Below are positions 1 through 10,362 of a stretch of 47,130 nt of DNA, in pieces (positions within the stretch are counted from its first letter, which is position 1; every line of letters begins with the position of its first letter). The stretch lies in assembly GCF_016458235.1 (NCBI RefSeq), contig NZ_JAEMHK010000021.1, positions 1 through 47,130 on the forward strand. Direction: 5' to 3'. The position numbers and the translations under genes were made by a program. The notes under the pieces are model-generated. The model worked only from the letters and a program-made list of their open reading frames with translations. It had not been told where the DNA came from and ran no database searches. The stretch is from Geomonas propionica (GTDB lineage Bacteria; Desulfobacterota; Desulfuromonadia; Geobacterales; Geobacteraceae).

Positions 1-38
1 AAGAGTTCGAACAGCAGGAGTTTAAGATGGCAGCATAA
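1..38 (+). CDS. 3' end of an upstream gene (partial)
   Basis: The first bases read in frame as E-F-E-Q-Q-E-F-K-M-A-A followed by TAA at 36-38, which looks like the C-terminus of a gene that begins before the window. It is too short to identify. The frame is chosen only because it ends in a clean stop and gives a plausible charged tail. The 150 bases that follow hold no gene but contain a repeat. Confidence 0.35.
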   Translation, partial: EFEQQEFKMAA

Positions 39-121
39 GGGTTTTTAACGTGTCCTCTATTGCGAAGACAGGTCAGTAAGTGAGGTGTCACCTTCCCGCT
101 CAGGGGAAAGGGCCTGTAAAA

Positions 122-160
122 GTCCCCTCCCCAGGAGGGGGAGGGACAGGGAGGGGGAAG
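122..160 (+). repeat. Intergenic G-rich repeat, family A copy 1
   Basis: A short C-run (CCCCTCCCC) is followed by a G-run tract of the form G4/5-A-G3-ACA-G3-A-G5. The C and G parts can pair as a hairpin. The G part alone has four runs of three or more Gs with 1-3 base loops, the pattern of a G-quadruplex. It ends about 32 bases before the GTG start at 192. Near copies lie at 4072-4108 and 14475-14512, and a variant at 10267-10323. Confidence 0.75.
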
Positions 161-191
161 CTTCAATGCACAACGACAAGGAGGTGAACCC

Positions 192-767
192 GTGACAAAT
201 GCTAACAACCTGCAGGAGATCGCCGTTGCGCAGCCGGCGGGGGACGAGGGCATCCAACTCCTCTACGCGCTCAGCAAGGAGGAGTTGGTGAGGATCATCG
301 TCGACGACGCCAAGAACTGGCTCGCCCACGACGGGGTCTGGTTCCAGTCGCTGGAGAAAAAGTACGGCATGGACGTGGCGGTGGATATCGATACCGACGC
401 CTGGCGGCTCTTCACGGTCGTTGAGGCCAAGAGGATCATGGAGCGGCTCTCCATGAAACCCGGCGGCGGCATCCCGGCCCTGGTGGAGTGCCTGAAGCAC
501 CGCTTCTACGCCCGCTTGAACCTCCAGGAAAGCGTCGAGGTGAGCGAGACCCGGGCCGTATTCCGGATGCTCGACTGCCGGGTGCAGTCCGCCCGGAAGC
601 GCAAGGGGCTCCCTGACCACCCTTGCAAGAGCGTCGGGATCGTCGAGTACTCCGAGTTCGCCCGGACCATCGATCCCCGCATCACCACCCGCTGCCTTGC
701 CTGCCCTCCCGACCCGCACCCGGAGGAGTTCTGGTGTGCCTGGGAGTTCACCTTGAAAGCTGATTAG
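192..767 (+). CDS. DUF6125 family cytosolic protein
   Basis: This 191-residue soluble protein has no signal peptide or membrane segment. It resembles, from memory, the uncharacterised DUF6125 family. Family-like stretches are [10 protein letters not shown] near residue 40, DTDAW, EAKRIM, the [19 protein letters not shown] segment around residues 129-147, and a C-terminal [17 protein letters not shown]. The cysteines in CRVQ, HPCKS, CLAC and WCAW could bind a metal or cluster, but that is inference. The GTG start at 192 has a strong Shine-Dalgarno (AAGGAGGTGAA) just upstream. The gene ends 31 bases before icmF and is probably cotranscribed with it, so a role linked to the mutase is plausible, not shown. 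Confidence 0.8.
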   Translation: MTNANNLQEIAVAQPAGDEGIQLLYALSKEELVRIIVDDAKNWLAHDGVWFQSLEKKYGMDVAVDIDTDAWRLFTVVEAKRIMERLSMKPGGGIPALVECLKHRFYARLNLQESVEVSETRAVFRMLDCRVQSARKRKGLPDHPCKSVGIVEYSEFARTIDPRITTRCLACPPDPHPEEFWCAWEFTLKAD

Positions 768-798
768 CAGCACAGACCACCCCGCTAGGAGGAACGAC

Positions 799-3700
799 AT
801 GCATATAGCCGCTGCGGAGCCTTATCGCTCCAGACACAAGGTACGATTCGTCACCGCGACCAGCCTCTTCGACGGGCACGATGCCGCCACCAACATCATC
901 AGGCGGATGCTGCAGGCCTCGGGCGCCGAGGTGATCCACCTGGGACACAACCGCTCCGTGGACGCCATCGTCACCGCCGCCATCCAGGAGGACGCGCAGG
1001 GGATCGCGGTGAGCTGCTACCAGGGGGGGCATGTCCCGTTCTTCAAGTACATCTGCGACCTGCTCCGGGAGCGCGGCGCCGACCACATCAAGGTCTTCGG
1101 AGGGGGCGGCGGCGTCATCGTCCCGGAGGAGGTCCGCGAGATCGAGGGGTACGGCGTGAGCAAGATCTTCTCCCCCGAGGACGGCAGGCGCATGGGACTG
1201 CAGGGGATGATCAACCTCATGATGGAGCAGTGCGACTTCACGCCGGAGCGCGACACCGACCGGGAGATCGAGCGGCTCAAGGAGCGGGACATCCGCGCCG
1301 TCAACACGCTGATCACCCTGGCCGAGCAGGCGGTCCACGACCAGAACGAAGGGTACGGGGCGGTGCGGGACCGGATCCGGGGCATGGCACGCGAGGTGCC
1401 GGTGGTCGGAATCACCGGGACCGGCGGGGCGGGGAAGAGCTCGATCACTGACGAGCTGGTACGCCGCTTCATCAGGGACTTCCCGGAGAAAAGCGTGGCG
1501 ATCCTGGCGGTGGACCCGTCCCGGCAGCGCACCGGCGGGGCACTCTTGGGCGACCGGATCCGGATGAACTCCATCAACAGCGAACGGATCTACATGCGCT
1601 CCCTGGCCACCCGCGATTCCCGTTCGGAGCTCTCGGCAGCGATACGCGACGCCCTCGACGTGGTGCGCGCCTCGGGCTTCGACCTGGTCATCGTGGAGAC
1701 TTCGGGAATCGGGCAGGGGGATGCCGGGGTGGTGGAGATCTGCGACGTTTCGCTTTACGTGATGACCTGCGAGTTCGGCGCCCCCACCCAGCTGGAAAAG
1801 ATCGACATGCTCGATTTCGCCGACCTGGTGGCGCTCAACAAGTTCGAACGCAAGGGGGCCGAGGACGCGCTGCGCAACGTGCGCAAGCAGTACCGCCGTA
1901 ACCGGAACCTGTTCGAGATACCTGACACCGAGCTCCCGGTCTACGGCACCATCGCCTCGCAGTTCAACGACCCCGGCACCAACGTGCTCTATCGTGCCCT
2001 GCTGGACCGGGTCAACGAGAAGAAGGATGCGGGGTGGCGGTCGCGCCTGGAGGTGACCGAGCGCGAGAGCCTGAAGCAGTACATCATCCCGCCGGACCGG
2101 GTGCACTACCTGGGCGAGATCGTCCATGCCGTGCGCGGCTACCGCAAGGATGTGGAGGAACAGGCCGGCGTCGCGCGCACCCTGTTCCAGCTTTCCGGCG
2201 CCCGGGCCGAGGTGAAGGGGGAGGGGACAGTCGCGGAACTGGACCAGTTGATCGGGACTTTCTCCGCGAAACTCCGGGAGGAGCCGCGACGCATCATCGA
2301 CGGCTGGAAATCGCTCAAGGATTGCTACCGCCAGGACGCCCAGGTCACCAAGGTGCGCGACAAGGAGATCCGCACCGAACTCTACACCACGTCGCTTTCC
2401 GGGATGAAGATCCCCAAGGTCTGCCTCCCCGACTACCAGGACTGGGGCGAGATCGTGAAGTGGTCCATGAAGGAGAACCTCCCCGGCTTCTTCCCGTACA
2501 CGGCGGGCGTGTTCCCCTTCAAGAGGGCCGAGGAGGACCCGAAGCGGCAGTTCGCTGGCGAGGGGACCCCGGAGCGGACCAACAGGCGCTTCCACTACCT
2601 GTGCCAGGACGACGGCGCCAAGCGCCTCTCCACGGCCTTCGACAGCGTCACCCTGTATGGCGAGGACCCCGATTACCCGCCGGACATCTACGGCAAGGTG
2701 GGGGAGAGCGGTGTATCCATCTGCACCGTCGAGGACATGGAGAAGCTTTACGCCGGCTTCGACCTCTGCGCCCCCTCGACCAGCGTCTCCATCACCATCA
2801 ACGGACCCGCACCGATCATGCTCGCCTTCTTCTTCAACGCGGCCGTGAGGCAGCAGTTGGTGCAGTTCAAAACGACGCAGGGGCGCGAGCCGTCGGCGGA
2901 GGAATACGCCCAGCTGAAGGCGCGCACCCTGCAAACCGTCCGCGGCACGGTCCAGGCGGACATCCTCAAGGAGGACCAGGGGCAGAACACCTGCATCTTC
3001 TCCACCGAGTTCGCGCTCAGGATGATGGGGGACATCCAGCAGTACTTCATCGAGCGGCAGGTGCGCAACTACTACTCGGTCTCCATCAGCGGCTACCACA
3101 TCGCCGAGGCCGGGGCCAATCCCATCTCGCAGCTCGCCTTCACCCTGTCCAACGGCTTCACCTACGTGGAGTACTACCTGTCGCGCGGCATGAACATCGA
3201 CGACTTCGCGCCGAACCTCTCTTTCTTCTTCAGTAACGGCCTCGACCCCGAGTACACGGTGATCGGGCGGGTGGCGCGGCGGATCTGGGCGGTGGTGATG
3301 CGGGAGAAGTACGGCGCCAACGACCGCAGCCAGAAGCTCAAGTACCACATCCAGACCAGCGGCCGGTCGCTGCACGCCCAGGAGATGGATTTCAACGACA
3401 TCCGCACCACGCTGCAGGCCCTGATGGCCCTCTACGACAACTGCAACTCGCTGCACACCAACGCCTACGACGAGGCGGTGACGACACCGTCGGAGGAGTC
3501 GGTGCGCCGGGCCATGGCGGTGCAGATGATCATCACCAAGGAACTCGGGCTCGCCAAGAACGAGAACCCGCTCCAGGGCGCCTTCATCATCGACGAGCTG
3601 ACCGACCTGGTGGAGGAGGCGGTCCTCGCCGAGTTCGAGAGGATCGATCAGCGCGGCGGCGTGTTGGGCGCCATGGAGACCCAGTACCAGCGCAGCAAGA

Positions 3701-4047
3701 TCCAGGACGAGTCCATGCTCTACGAGGCGAGGAAGCACTCCGGCGAGCTCCCCATCGTCGGCGTCAACACCTTTCTCAACCCGCACGCCGGGGAAGAGGG
3801 GTACCAGATTCCCGGGGAGCTGGCCCGCGCCACCGTCGAGGAGAAGGAACAGCAGATCAGCAACCTGCGTGCCTTCCAGGGGCGGCACAAGGATGAGGCC
3901 CCGGTGGCCCTGAAGCGGCTCCAGGAGACCGCGGTGGCGGGTGGCAACATTTTCGCCGAACTGATGGAAACGGTGCAGTGTGCCTCGCTGGGGCAGATCA
4001 CGAGGGCCCTTTACGAGGTAGGCGGGGAGTACCGCCGCAACATGTAG
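799..4047 (+). CDS. icmF: Fused acyl-CoA mutase/G-protein chaperone, IcmF type
   Basis: This 1082-residue protein has the three-part IcmF layout. The N-terminal B12-binding domain carries DGHDAA at residues 25-30, with His27 the expected lower cobalt ligand, and a glycine-rich GGGGG turn. A MeaB-like GTPase follows, with P-loop GTGGAGKS at about 207-214 and a nucleotide-specificity NKFE motif near 349. The large C-terminal part, from about residue 530, is the substrate-binding (beta/alpha)8 mutase domain. IcmF enzymes interconvert isobutyryl-CoA and butyryl-CoA using adenosylcobalamin, and the fused G-domain protects the cofactor. Position downstream of a DUF6125 gene and upstream of beta-oxidation genes fits isobutyrate or valine-derived carbon entering butyrate oxidation. 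Related substrates (pivalyl/isovaleryl-CoA) cannot be excluded without checking active-site residues. Start ATG has GGAGGAACGAC before it. Confidence 0.9.
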   Translation: MHIAAAEPYRSRHKVRFVTATSLFDGHDAATNIIRRMLQASGAEVIHLGHNRSVDAIVTAAIQEDAQGIAVSCYQGGHVPFFKYICDLLRERGADHIKVFGGGGGVIVPEEVREIEGYGVSKIFSPEDGRRMGLQGMINLMMEQCDFTPERDTDREIERLKERDIRAVNTLITLAEQAVHDQNEGYGAVRDRIRGMAREVPVVGITGTGGAGKSSITDELVRRFIRDFPEKSVAILAVDPSRQRTGGALLGDRIRMNSINSERIYMRSLATRDSRSELSAAIRDALDVVRASGFDLVIVETSGIGQGDAGVVEICDVSLYVMTCEFGAPTQLEKIDMLDFADLVALNKFERKGAEDALRNVRKQYRRNRNLFEIPDTELPVYGTIASQFNDPGTNVLYRALLDRVNEKKDAGWRSRLEVTERESLKQYIIPPDRVHYLGEIVHAVRGYRKDVEEQAGVARTLFQLSGARAEVKGEGTVAELDQLIGTFSAKLREEPRRIIDGWKSLKDCYRQDAQVTKVRDKEIRTELYTTSLSGMKIPKVCLPDYQDWGEIVKWSMKENLPGFFPYTAGVFPFKRAEEDPKRQFAGEGTPERTNRRFHYLCQDDGAKRLSTAFDSVTLYGEDPDYPPDIYGKVGESGVSICTVEDMEKLYAGFDLCAPSTSVSITINGPAPIMLAFFFNAAVRQQLVQFKTTQGREPSAEEYAQLKARTLQTVRGTVQADILKEDQGQNTCIFSTEFALRMMGDIQQYFIERQVRNYYSVSISGYHIAEAGANPISQLAFTLSNGFTYVEYYLSRGMNIDDFAPNLSFFFSNGLDPEYTVIGRVARRIWAVVMREKYGANDRSQKLKYHIQTSGRSLHAQEMDFNDIRTTLQALMALYDNCNSLHTNAYDEAVTTPSEESVRRAMAVQMIITKELGLAKNENPLQGAFIIDELTDLVEEAVLAEFERIDQRGGVLGAMETQYQRSKIQDESMLYEARKHSGELPIVGVNTFLNPHAGEEGYQIPGELARATVEEKEQQISNLRAFQGRHKDEAPVALKRLQETAVAGGNIFAELMETVQCASLGQITRALYEVGGEYRRNM

Positions 4048-4071
4048 CAGGAGGAGTCTTGAGGCCCAGCG

Positions 4072-4108
4072 TTCCCTCCCCCGGAGGGGGAGGGACAGGG
4101 AGGGGGGC
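4072..4108 (+). repeat. Intergenic G-rich repeat, family A copy 2
   Basis: This is nearly identical to the element at 122-160: C-run, GGA, then G5-A-G3-ACA-G3-A-G6. It sits between icmF and the nitroreductase gene and ends about 30 bases before that gene's start codon. Confidence 0.75.
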
Positions 4109-4138
4109 ATTGGGCTGCTGACGACGAGGAGGGAAATA

Positions 4139-4672
4139 ATGGACGTGTTCCAAGCGATCAACGACAGAAGAAGCATCCGCAAATACCGGGACACCCCGGT
4201 CGAGTGGGACAAAGTGAGCCAGGTGCTCGATGCGGGGCGGCTGGCGCCTTCCTGGAAGAACATGCAGTGCTGGCGCTTCCTAGTGCTGTCGGCGGGAGGG
4301 AAGCGGAACGCCCTTTTGGACGCCTTCCCCGACGACAACCCCGGCAAGAAAGCCCTGTCGCAGGCCCCGGTGACCATCGTGGTCTGCGCCGACCCGGCCG
4401 AGTCCGGCGTGGAGAACGGCATCGAGTACTACGTCGCCGACACGGCCATCGCCTTCGAGCACATCTGCCTGGCGGCGCACGGCCTGGGGCTCGGCACCTG
4501 CTGGATGGGGCTCTTCGACGAGCCCACCCTTAAGGAGTCGCTCGGCATCCCGGACGGGATCCGGGTAGTCGGGGTGACGCCGCTGGGGTACCCGGATCAG
4601 GAGCCCAAGGCGCGACCCCGCAAGGAGCTGGCGGAAATCGCCTATCACAACGACTGGGGGAGCGCATGCTGA
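4139..4672 (+). CDS. Nitroreductase-family flavoprotein
   Basis: This 177-residue protein opens with the nitroreductase signature (AINDRRSIRKYRDTPV, RLAPSWKNMQCWRF), where the early Arg-Arg-Ser-x-Arg residues bind FMN phosphate. A central segment (IEYYVADTAIAFEHICLAAHGLGLGTCWMG) and a C-terminal GYPDQEPKARPRK complete the fold. Such proteins are FMN-dependent, dimeric NAD(P)H oxidoreductases with broad substrates, so the true substrate is unknown. The length is that of the short subfamily. The ATG start follows GAGGAGGGAAATA. The last codons overlap the start of the M24 peptidase gene (ATGCTGA at 4666), so the two are translationally coupled. Confidence 0.85.
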   Translation: MDVFQAINDRRSIRKYRDTPVEWDKVSQVLDAGRLAPSWKNMQCWRFLVLSAGGKRNALLDAFPDDNPGKKALSQAPVTIVVCADPAESGVENGIEYYVADTAIAFEHICLAAHGLGLGTCWMGLFDEPTLKESLGIPDGIRVVGVTPLGYPDQEPKARPRKELAEIAYHNDWGSAC

Positions 4673-5832
4673 CCAAGACCGAATCGGAGCGGAGGATAGC
4701 CCGGCTGCAGGACGGGCTGAGGGGACAGGGACTGGACGGCGCCCTGTTTATCTATCCCATCGATATCTACTACTTTTCCGGCACACGCCAAAACTCCGCG
4801 CTCTTCGTTCCCACGGACGGTAAGCCGCGCCTGATGGTGCGCAAGAGCTATTTCCGGGCCCAGGCTGAGAGTGTCATTGAGGACACGCGCCCCTTTCCCT
4901 CCAGTAAGGAGTTCGCGTCCCTGTTCCCGCCCACGCTGAAGCGCGTCGGCTTCACCTTCGACGTGGCGCCGGTACAGCAGTACCAGTTCTACGCGAAGCT
5001 CCTGCCCGGTGTGGAGTTCGTGGACATTTCCACGCCGAACCGGGAGCTACGCAGCGTGAAGTCGGAACTGGAGCTGGAACGGATGCGAGAGAGCGGTTCG
5101 CGGCTTTGCGGGGTGTTCAAGGAAGTGCCGGGTTTCCTGAAAGAGGGGATGCGCGAGCTGGACCTCGCTGCCGAGTTCGAATACCGGCTGCGCAAGGCGG
5201 GAGGCGAAGGGTACGTGCGCATGCGCGCCTACAACCAGGAGCTGTTCCAGGGACTGGCGGTCAGCGCCGGCGCCGGCAATCCCGGTTTCTTCGACAGCGC
5301 GGTCACCGGCCGGGGACTCTCCAACGCCTCCCCCCACGGCGCCTCGACCGATGCCATCGCGGCCAACGTCCCGGTGCTGGTGGACTACACCGGGGTCTTC
5401 AACGGCTACATCGTGGACATGACCCGCATGTTCGTGGTGGGGCGGCTCGCGCCGGAACTGGAGCATGCCTTCGAGACCTCGCTGCGTATCCAGCAGCACC
5501 TGGCCGAGAACCTGAAGCCGGGGGCGGTCTGCGAGGATCTGTTTGCCCAGGCGGCCGAGCTGGCCGACAGCGCGGGGCTCGGGCGCAATTTCATGGGCGC
5601 GCCCGGGGAGAACGCGAAGTTCGTCGGGCATGGCGTCGGCCTTGAGCTGGACGAGTTCCCGGTGCTGGCCCAAGGTTTCAAGTCGCAGCTCCGCGAGGGG
5701 CAGACGGTTGCCATTGAGCCCAAGTTCGTGCTGCCCGGCCTGGGCGTTATAGGTATCGAAAATACGTTTGCCGTCGGCCCCGAGGGTGGGGTGAAAATAA
5801 CCAACATGGCGGACGATATCGTCTATATCTAA
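4666..5832 (+). CDS. M24-family metallopeptidase (Xaa-Pro aminopeptidase-like)
   Basis: This 388-residue protein has an N-terminal creatinase-like domain (about 1-125) and a C-terminal pita-bread M24 domain. The five expected metal ligands are present: Asp240 (VDYTG), Asp251 (VDMTR), His322 (GHGVG), Glu351 (AIEPK) and Glu365 (GIENTF). An active dinuclear-metal aminopeptidase or prolidase-like enzyme is therefore likely. It overlaps the nitroreductase gene by 7 bases, and a terminator follows the stop, so it closes the first transcription unit. Its link to acyl-CoA metabolism is not evident. M24 proteins may also act on non-peptide substrates such as creatine. Confidence 0.88.
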   Translation: MLTKTESERRIARLQDGLRGQGLDGALFIYPIDIYYFSGTRQNSALFVPTDGKPRLMVRKSYFRAQAESVIEDTRPFPSSKEFASLFPPTLKRVGFTFDVAPVQQYQFYAKLLPGVEFVDISTPNRELRSVKSELELERMRESGSRLCGVFKEVPGFLKEGMRELDLAAEFEYRLRKAGGEGYVRMRAYNQELFQGLAVSAGAGNPGFFDSAVTGRGLSNASPHGASTDAIAANVPVLVDYTGVFNGYIVDMTRMFVVGRLAPELEHAFETSLRIQQHLAENLKPGAVCEDLFAQAAELADSAGLGRNFMGAPGENAKFVGHGVGLELDEFPVLAQGFKSQLREGQTVAIEPKFVLPGLGVIGIENTFAVGPEGGVKITNMADDIVYI

Positions 5833-5858
5833 GACAGAAAACAATTTTTGTTTTACCT

Positions 5859-5887
5859 GGGGGCTTGCTAAGGTGAGCCCCTTTTTT
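5859..5887 (+). terminator. Rho-independent terminator after the M24 peptidase gene
   Basis: The stem GGGGCT (5860-5865) pairs with AGCCCC (5876-5881) around a 10-base loop and is followed directly by six Ts. Confidence 0.8.
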
Positions 5888-6022
5888 GTGGCTGGTATGG
5901 AAAACCTTATAAAAGTCAGTTGCTTTAAGGAGTAGTGAGGTTGCGTGTTCCCGTTGCCCCTGCGGTGGTCCTCTAACGATGATAGAATGTTTGCCGTATT
6001 TATAATCTCGTTATACTTTTGC

Positions 6023-6051
6023 TTGACTTTAACGTAAACGACAGATAAGAT
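6023..6051 (+). promoter_or_regulatory. Sigma-70-type promoter of the thiolase operon, with overlapping operator-like site
   Basis: TTGACT (6023-6028) and TAAGAT (6046-6051) are separated by 17 bases. The start codon follows 34 bases later. The segment TTGACTTTAACGTAAA (6023-6038) overlaps the -35 box and resembles half-degenerate TTTACG-TTAA-CGTAAA palindromes that I associate with MerR-type LiuR regulators of branched-chain and fatty-acid catabolism. That assignment is from memory and uncertain. Confidence 0.6.
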
Positions 6052-6084
6052 TTTACCCAACACATCAACGCCGGGAGGGAAACC

Positions 6085-7260
6085 ATGCAAGACGTCTTCG
6101 TAGTGGAATCACTGAGAACCCCATTTGGCTCCTTTGGCGGCTCGTTGTCCGACGTTGAGGCGCCCGTGCTGGGGGGGACCGTGATCAAGGCGCTCCTGGA
6201 GCGGGCTGACTTGAATCCGGCCCAGGTCGACGAGGTCATCGCCGGCCAGGTTCTCAGTGCCGGGGTGGGGCAGGCTCCCGCCCGCCAGGCCATGCGCTAC
6301 GCCGGCATCCCGGACACCGCGCACGCCCTCACCATCAACAAGGTCTGCGGCAGCGGCTTAAAGTCGATCATGCTCGGGGCAGGCTCCATCATGCTGGGAG
6401 AATCCGACGTGGTGATCGCGGGCGGGATGGAGAACATGTCGCTCGCCCCCTTCATCCTGAAGAAGGCGCGCTACGGCTACCGCATGGGGCACGGCGAGCT
6501 CACCGACCTGATGATCTACGACGGCTTGCAGGACCCGTACTCGGGTCGGCACATGGGCGACATCGCCGAAGAGGCGGCCGCTCGCCACGCCCTTTCCCGC
6601 GAGGCCCAGGACGAATTCACCATCCGCTCATATACCCGGGCGCAGGAGGCGGTCCGCGGCGGCATCTTCAAGGACGAGATCGTGCCGGTGCTGAAAAAAG
6701 GGCGCGGCGGCGAGGTGAGCGTGGCCGAGGACGAGGAGCCGTTCAAGGTAGATTTCGCCAAGCTCCCCGCTTTGAAGCCGGTCTTCAGAAAGGACGGCAC
6801 CATCACCGCCGCCAACGCCTCCACCATCAACGACGGCGCGGCCTTCTCCCTGCTCGCCGGCGCCGACGCCGTCAAGCGCTTCAACCTGAAGCCGCGCGCG
6901 CGCATCGTCGCCCATGCCACCTGCAGCCTGCATCCCGAACGCTACACCGAGGCGCCGGTCGGGGCCATCGAGGTCGCCTGCGCCAAGGCGGGGCTGAAGA
7001 CCCAAGACATCGACCTGTTCGAGATCAACGAAGCCTTCGCCACCGTGGCCATGATCGCCATCAAGGACCTGGGCCTCGACCCGGAGAAGGTGAACGTGAA
7101 CGGCGGCGCCTGCGCCATCGGCCATCCCATCGGCGCCAGCGGCGGGAGGCTGGCCGCCACGCTGGTGCGCGAACTGCACCGACGCCAGGCCCGCTACGGG
7201 CTCGCCACCCTTTGCATCGGCGGAGGCGAGGCGGTCGCGGTAGTATTCGAAAGGGTCTGA
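6085..7260 (+). CDS. Acetyl-CoA C-acetyltransferase (thiolase)
   Basis: This 391-residue thiolase II-type enzyme cleaves acetoacetyl-CoA to two acetyl-CoA or does the reverse. The catalytic residues are visible: Cys88 in NKVCGSG, His347 in CAIGHPIGASG and Cys377 in LCIGGGEA, plus the conserved NEAFA motif. Length is normal for the family. It is the first gene of a + strand run with 3-hydroxybutyryl-CoA dehydrogenase and crotonase, matching the last three steps of butyrate oxidation. It has its own promoter at 6023-6051 and follows a terminator, so it starts a new transcription unit. The ATG is preceded by GGGAGGGAAACC. Longer-chain 3-ketoacyl-CoA specificity is possible but less likely. Confidence 0.92.
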   Translation: MQDVFVVESLRTPFGSFGGSLSDVEAPVLGGTVIKALLERADLNPAQVDEVIAGQVLSAGVGQAPARQAMRYAGIPDTAHALTINKVCGSGLKSIMLGAGSIMLGESDVVIAGGMENMSLAPFILKKARYGYRMGHGELTDLMIYDGLQDPYSGRHMGDIAEEAAARHALSREAQDEFTIRSYTRAQEAVRGGIFKDEIVPVLKKGRGGEVSVAEDEEPFKVDFAKLPALKPVFRKDGTITAANASTINDGAAFSLLAGADAVKRFNLKPRARIVAHATCSLHPERYTEAPVGAIEVACAKAGLKTQDIDLFEINEAFATVAMIAIKDLGLDPEKVNVNGGACAIGHPIGASGGRLAATLVRELHRRQARYGLATLCIGGGEAVAVVFERV

Positions 7261-7299
7261 CCCGCACTCAAAGAATCCACGTTTCGATAGGAGGCTGAC

Positions 7300-8151
7300 A
7301 TGTTCAAGGTAGTAGGCGTCATAGGGGCCGGCCAGATGGGAAGCGGCATCGCCCATGTCTTCGCGCAGCACGCATACCAGGTTCTGCTCTACGACATCTC
7401 CCAGGCTCAACTGGACAAGGCGCTCAAATCAATCGAGCAGAACCTGGAGCGCCAGGCGCGCAAAGGCGTCATCTTCACCACCAGCATCGAGGGGATCATG
7501 GCCCGCATCACCGCCACCAAGGACCTCAGGGACTTCGCCCAATGCGACCTGGTGGTGGAGGCGGCGACCGAGAACGAGAACCTCAAGTTCGAGCTGTTCA
7601 AGAAGCTGGACGAGATCGTGCCGCCAGAGGCGATCCTCGCCTCCAACACCTCCTCCATCTCCATCACCCGTATCGCGGCCTGCACGAAGCGGCCGGACAA
7701 GGTAATCGGCATGCACTTCATGAACCCCGTGCCGATCATGACACTGGTGGAAGTGATCCGGGGCCTGGGCACCAGCGAGGAGACCTTCCAGGCCATCGGC
7801 GCCCTGGTCGCGCGGCTCGGCAAGGAGATGGCGGTCGCCAAGGACTACCCGGGCTTCATCGTGAACCGGGTGCTGATCCCGATGATCAACGAGGCGATCT
7901 TCGCGCTCTACGAGGGGATCGCAACGGCTGAGGATATCGACAAGGGGATGAAACTCGGCACCAATCAGCCTATGGGGCCGCTGGTCCTCGCCGACTTCAT
8001 CGGCCTCGACACCGTGCTCGCCATCTGCAACGTCCTGCACGACGGCTTCAAGGATCCCAAGTACCGCCCCTGTCCGCTCCTGGTGAACATGGTCAACGCC
8101 GGGTACCTCGGCAAGAAGTCGGGCAAGGGATTCTACGACTACAAGGGCTAG
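7300..8151 (+). CDS. hbd: 3-hydroxybutyryl-CoA dehydrogenase
   Basis: This 283-residue NAD(P)-dependent enzyme oxidises 3-hydroxybutyryl-CoA to acetoacetyl-CoA. The Rossmann motif GAGQMGSG lies at residues 9-16, the SNTSS motif follows in the middle, and the catalytic His139 is in HFMNPVPIM. The C-terminal helical domain ends with the family's KSGKGFYDY. Length is typical of stand-alone bacterial Hbd rather than a multifunctional FadB. It lies 39 bases after the thiolase and 18 bases before the crotonase gene, with Shine-Dalgarno TAGGAGG. Together these three genes carry butyrate oxidation from crotonyl-CoA to acetyl-CoA. Confidence 0.93.
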   Translation: MFKVVGVIGAGQMGSGIAHVFAQHAYQVLLYDISQAQLDKALKSIEQNLERQARKGVIFTTSIEGIMARITATKDLRDFAQCDLVVEAATENENLKFELFKKLDEIVPPEAILASNTSSISITRIAACTKRPDKVIGMHFMNPVPIMTLVEVIRGLGTSEETFQAIGALVARLGKEMAVAKDYPGFIVNRVLIPMINEAIFALYEGIATAEDIDKGMKLGTNQPMGPLVLADFIGLDTVLAICNVLHDGFKDPKYRPCPLLVNMVNAGYLGKKSGKGFYDYKG

Positions 8152-8169
8152 ACCCGGGGAGCGATAAAC

Positions 8170-8952
8170 ATGGAAAACCCGAACATCCTTTGCGAAATCG
8201 CCGAGGGGATCGCAACGGTCACGGTGAACCGGCCGGCGAGCCTGAACGCGCTGAACAGCCAGGTCCTCGGCGAGCTGGAGTGCACCCTCTACAAGCTTGA
8301 GCAGGACGCCGCCGTGCGGGTCGTTATCCTGACCGGAGCGGGCGAAAAGGCCTTCGTCGCCGGCGCGGACATCAAGGAAATGGCGGACATGACCTCCTTC
8401 GAGGGGCACCGTTTCGCCCTCCAGGGGCAGCGGGTCATGCTCTTTATGGAGAAGATGAGCAAGCCCGTGATCGCCGCGGTCAACGGCTACGCTCTGGGGG
8501 GCGGCCTGGAGCTGGCCCTCGCGTGCGATGTGATCTACGCCTCCGACAACGCCAAGCTCGGTTTTCCCGAGGTCACCCTGGGGATCATCCCCGGCTTTGG
8601 CGGCACCCAGAACCTCTCCCGCCTCATCGGTCCCAACCGGGCCAAGGAACTCATCTATAGCGGCAGGATGATCAACGCGCAGAAGGCGCTCGCCTGGGGC
8701 GTAGTCAACGAGGTGGTCGCCCAGGCGGAGCTTGCTGCGAAGGCCCTGGAGCTGGCGCGGGAGATCGCGAATAACGGCAGCCTCGGCGTCGGCTACGCCA
8801 AGAACGCCATCGTCAACGGGCTCAACATGACCAAGGAAGACGGCTTCCGCTACGAGAGTTCCCTCTTCGGCGTCCTCTTCGCCACCGAGGACCAGAAGGA
8901 AGGCATGGGCGCCTTCGTGGAAAAGCGCAAGGCGCAGTTCAAAGGGAAGTAG
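8170..8952 (+). CDS. crt: Enoyl-CoA hydratase (crotonase)
   Basis: This 260-residue crotonase-fold enzyme hydrates crotonyl-CoA to 3-hydroxybutyryl-CoA. The two catalytic glutamates are present: Glu114 in GGLELALACD and Glu134 in FPEVTLGI. The oxyanion-hole stretch AFVAGADIKEM lies at 61-71. Length is standard. Short spacing to hbd (18 bases) indicates one operon. After the stop comes the hairpin repeat 8961-9077 and then acyl-CoA dehydrogenase 1, which would supply its substrate. The C-terminal end (EKRKAQFKGK) is normal for the family. Confidence 0.92.
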   Translation: MENPNILCEIAEGIATVTVNRPASLNALNSQVLGELECTLYKLEQDAAVRVVILTGAGEKAFVAGADIKEMADMTSFEGHRFALQGQRVMLFMEKMSKPVIAAVNGYALGGGLELALACDVIYASDNAKLGFPEVTLGIIPGFGGTQNLSRLIGPNRAKELIYSGRMINAQKALAWGVVNEVVAQAELAAKALELAREIANNGSLGVGYAKNAIVNGLNMTKEDGFRYESSLFGVLFATEDQKEGMGAFVEKRKAQFKGK

Positions 8953-8960
8953 CGGCGAGT

Positions 8961-9077
8961 GTCCCTCTCCCTCCGGGAGAGGGTGGCCGAAGGCCGGGTG
9001 AGGGTGCTGTTGCTTGTCGAGCAGTTGCTTGCCGCGCCCTCCCTCACCCCTGCCCCTCTCCCGGAGGGCGAGGGGAA
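8961..9077. repeat. Intergenic hairpin repeat, family B copy 1
   Basis: Two inverted modules are present: CCCTCTCCCTCCGGGAGAGGG, itself a palindrome, with a GGGTGAGGG tail, and downstream CCCTCACCCC...CCCTCTCCCGGAGGG. The whole can fold as a long cruciform or as two small hairpins. A second copy is at 14361-14458. It fills the junction between crotonase and acyl-CoA dehydrogenase 1. Confidence 0.75.
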
Positions 9078-9118
9078 AACGATCGTTCCCTAAACGGCAA
9101 ACATAACAGGAGGATGCA

Positions 9119-10258
<1,140 letters not shown>

Positions 10259-10266
10259 CATCTTCA

Positions 10267-10323
10267 CTCCTCACCCCGGAGGGGGGAGGCTGGGAGGGGG
10301 GAAGCTGGGAGGGGGGAAGCTGG
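10267..10323 (+). repeat. G-rich repeat, family A variant with tandem duplication
   Basis: A family-A-like element in which the 15-base unit GCTGGGAGGGGGGAA is present twice in tandem (10289-10303, 10304-10318), followed by a partial third GCTGG. It contains at least six runs of three or more Gs, so it could form a G-quadruplex. It lies about 40 bases before the start codon of EMO 1. Confidence 0.8.
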
Positions 10324-10362
10324 CAGAAGCCATCAGCATCGGTCAACACGCAGGAGTGAGTC

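Noticed and set aside
57..800. Minus-strand open frame opposite the DUF6125 gene
   Set aside because: It is an antisense shadow. The + strand gene has a strong ribosome site and conserved motifs.
748..4422. 1224-codon minus-strand open frame opposite icmF
   Set aside because: It is a shadow of GC-rich codon bias in icmF. The product is low-complexity (repeated L, V, G, R, H, D), has no family motif and spans three real + strand genes.
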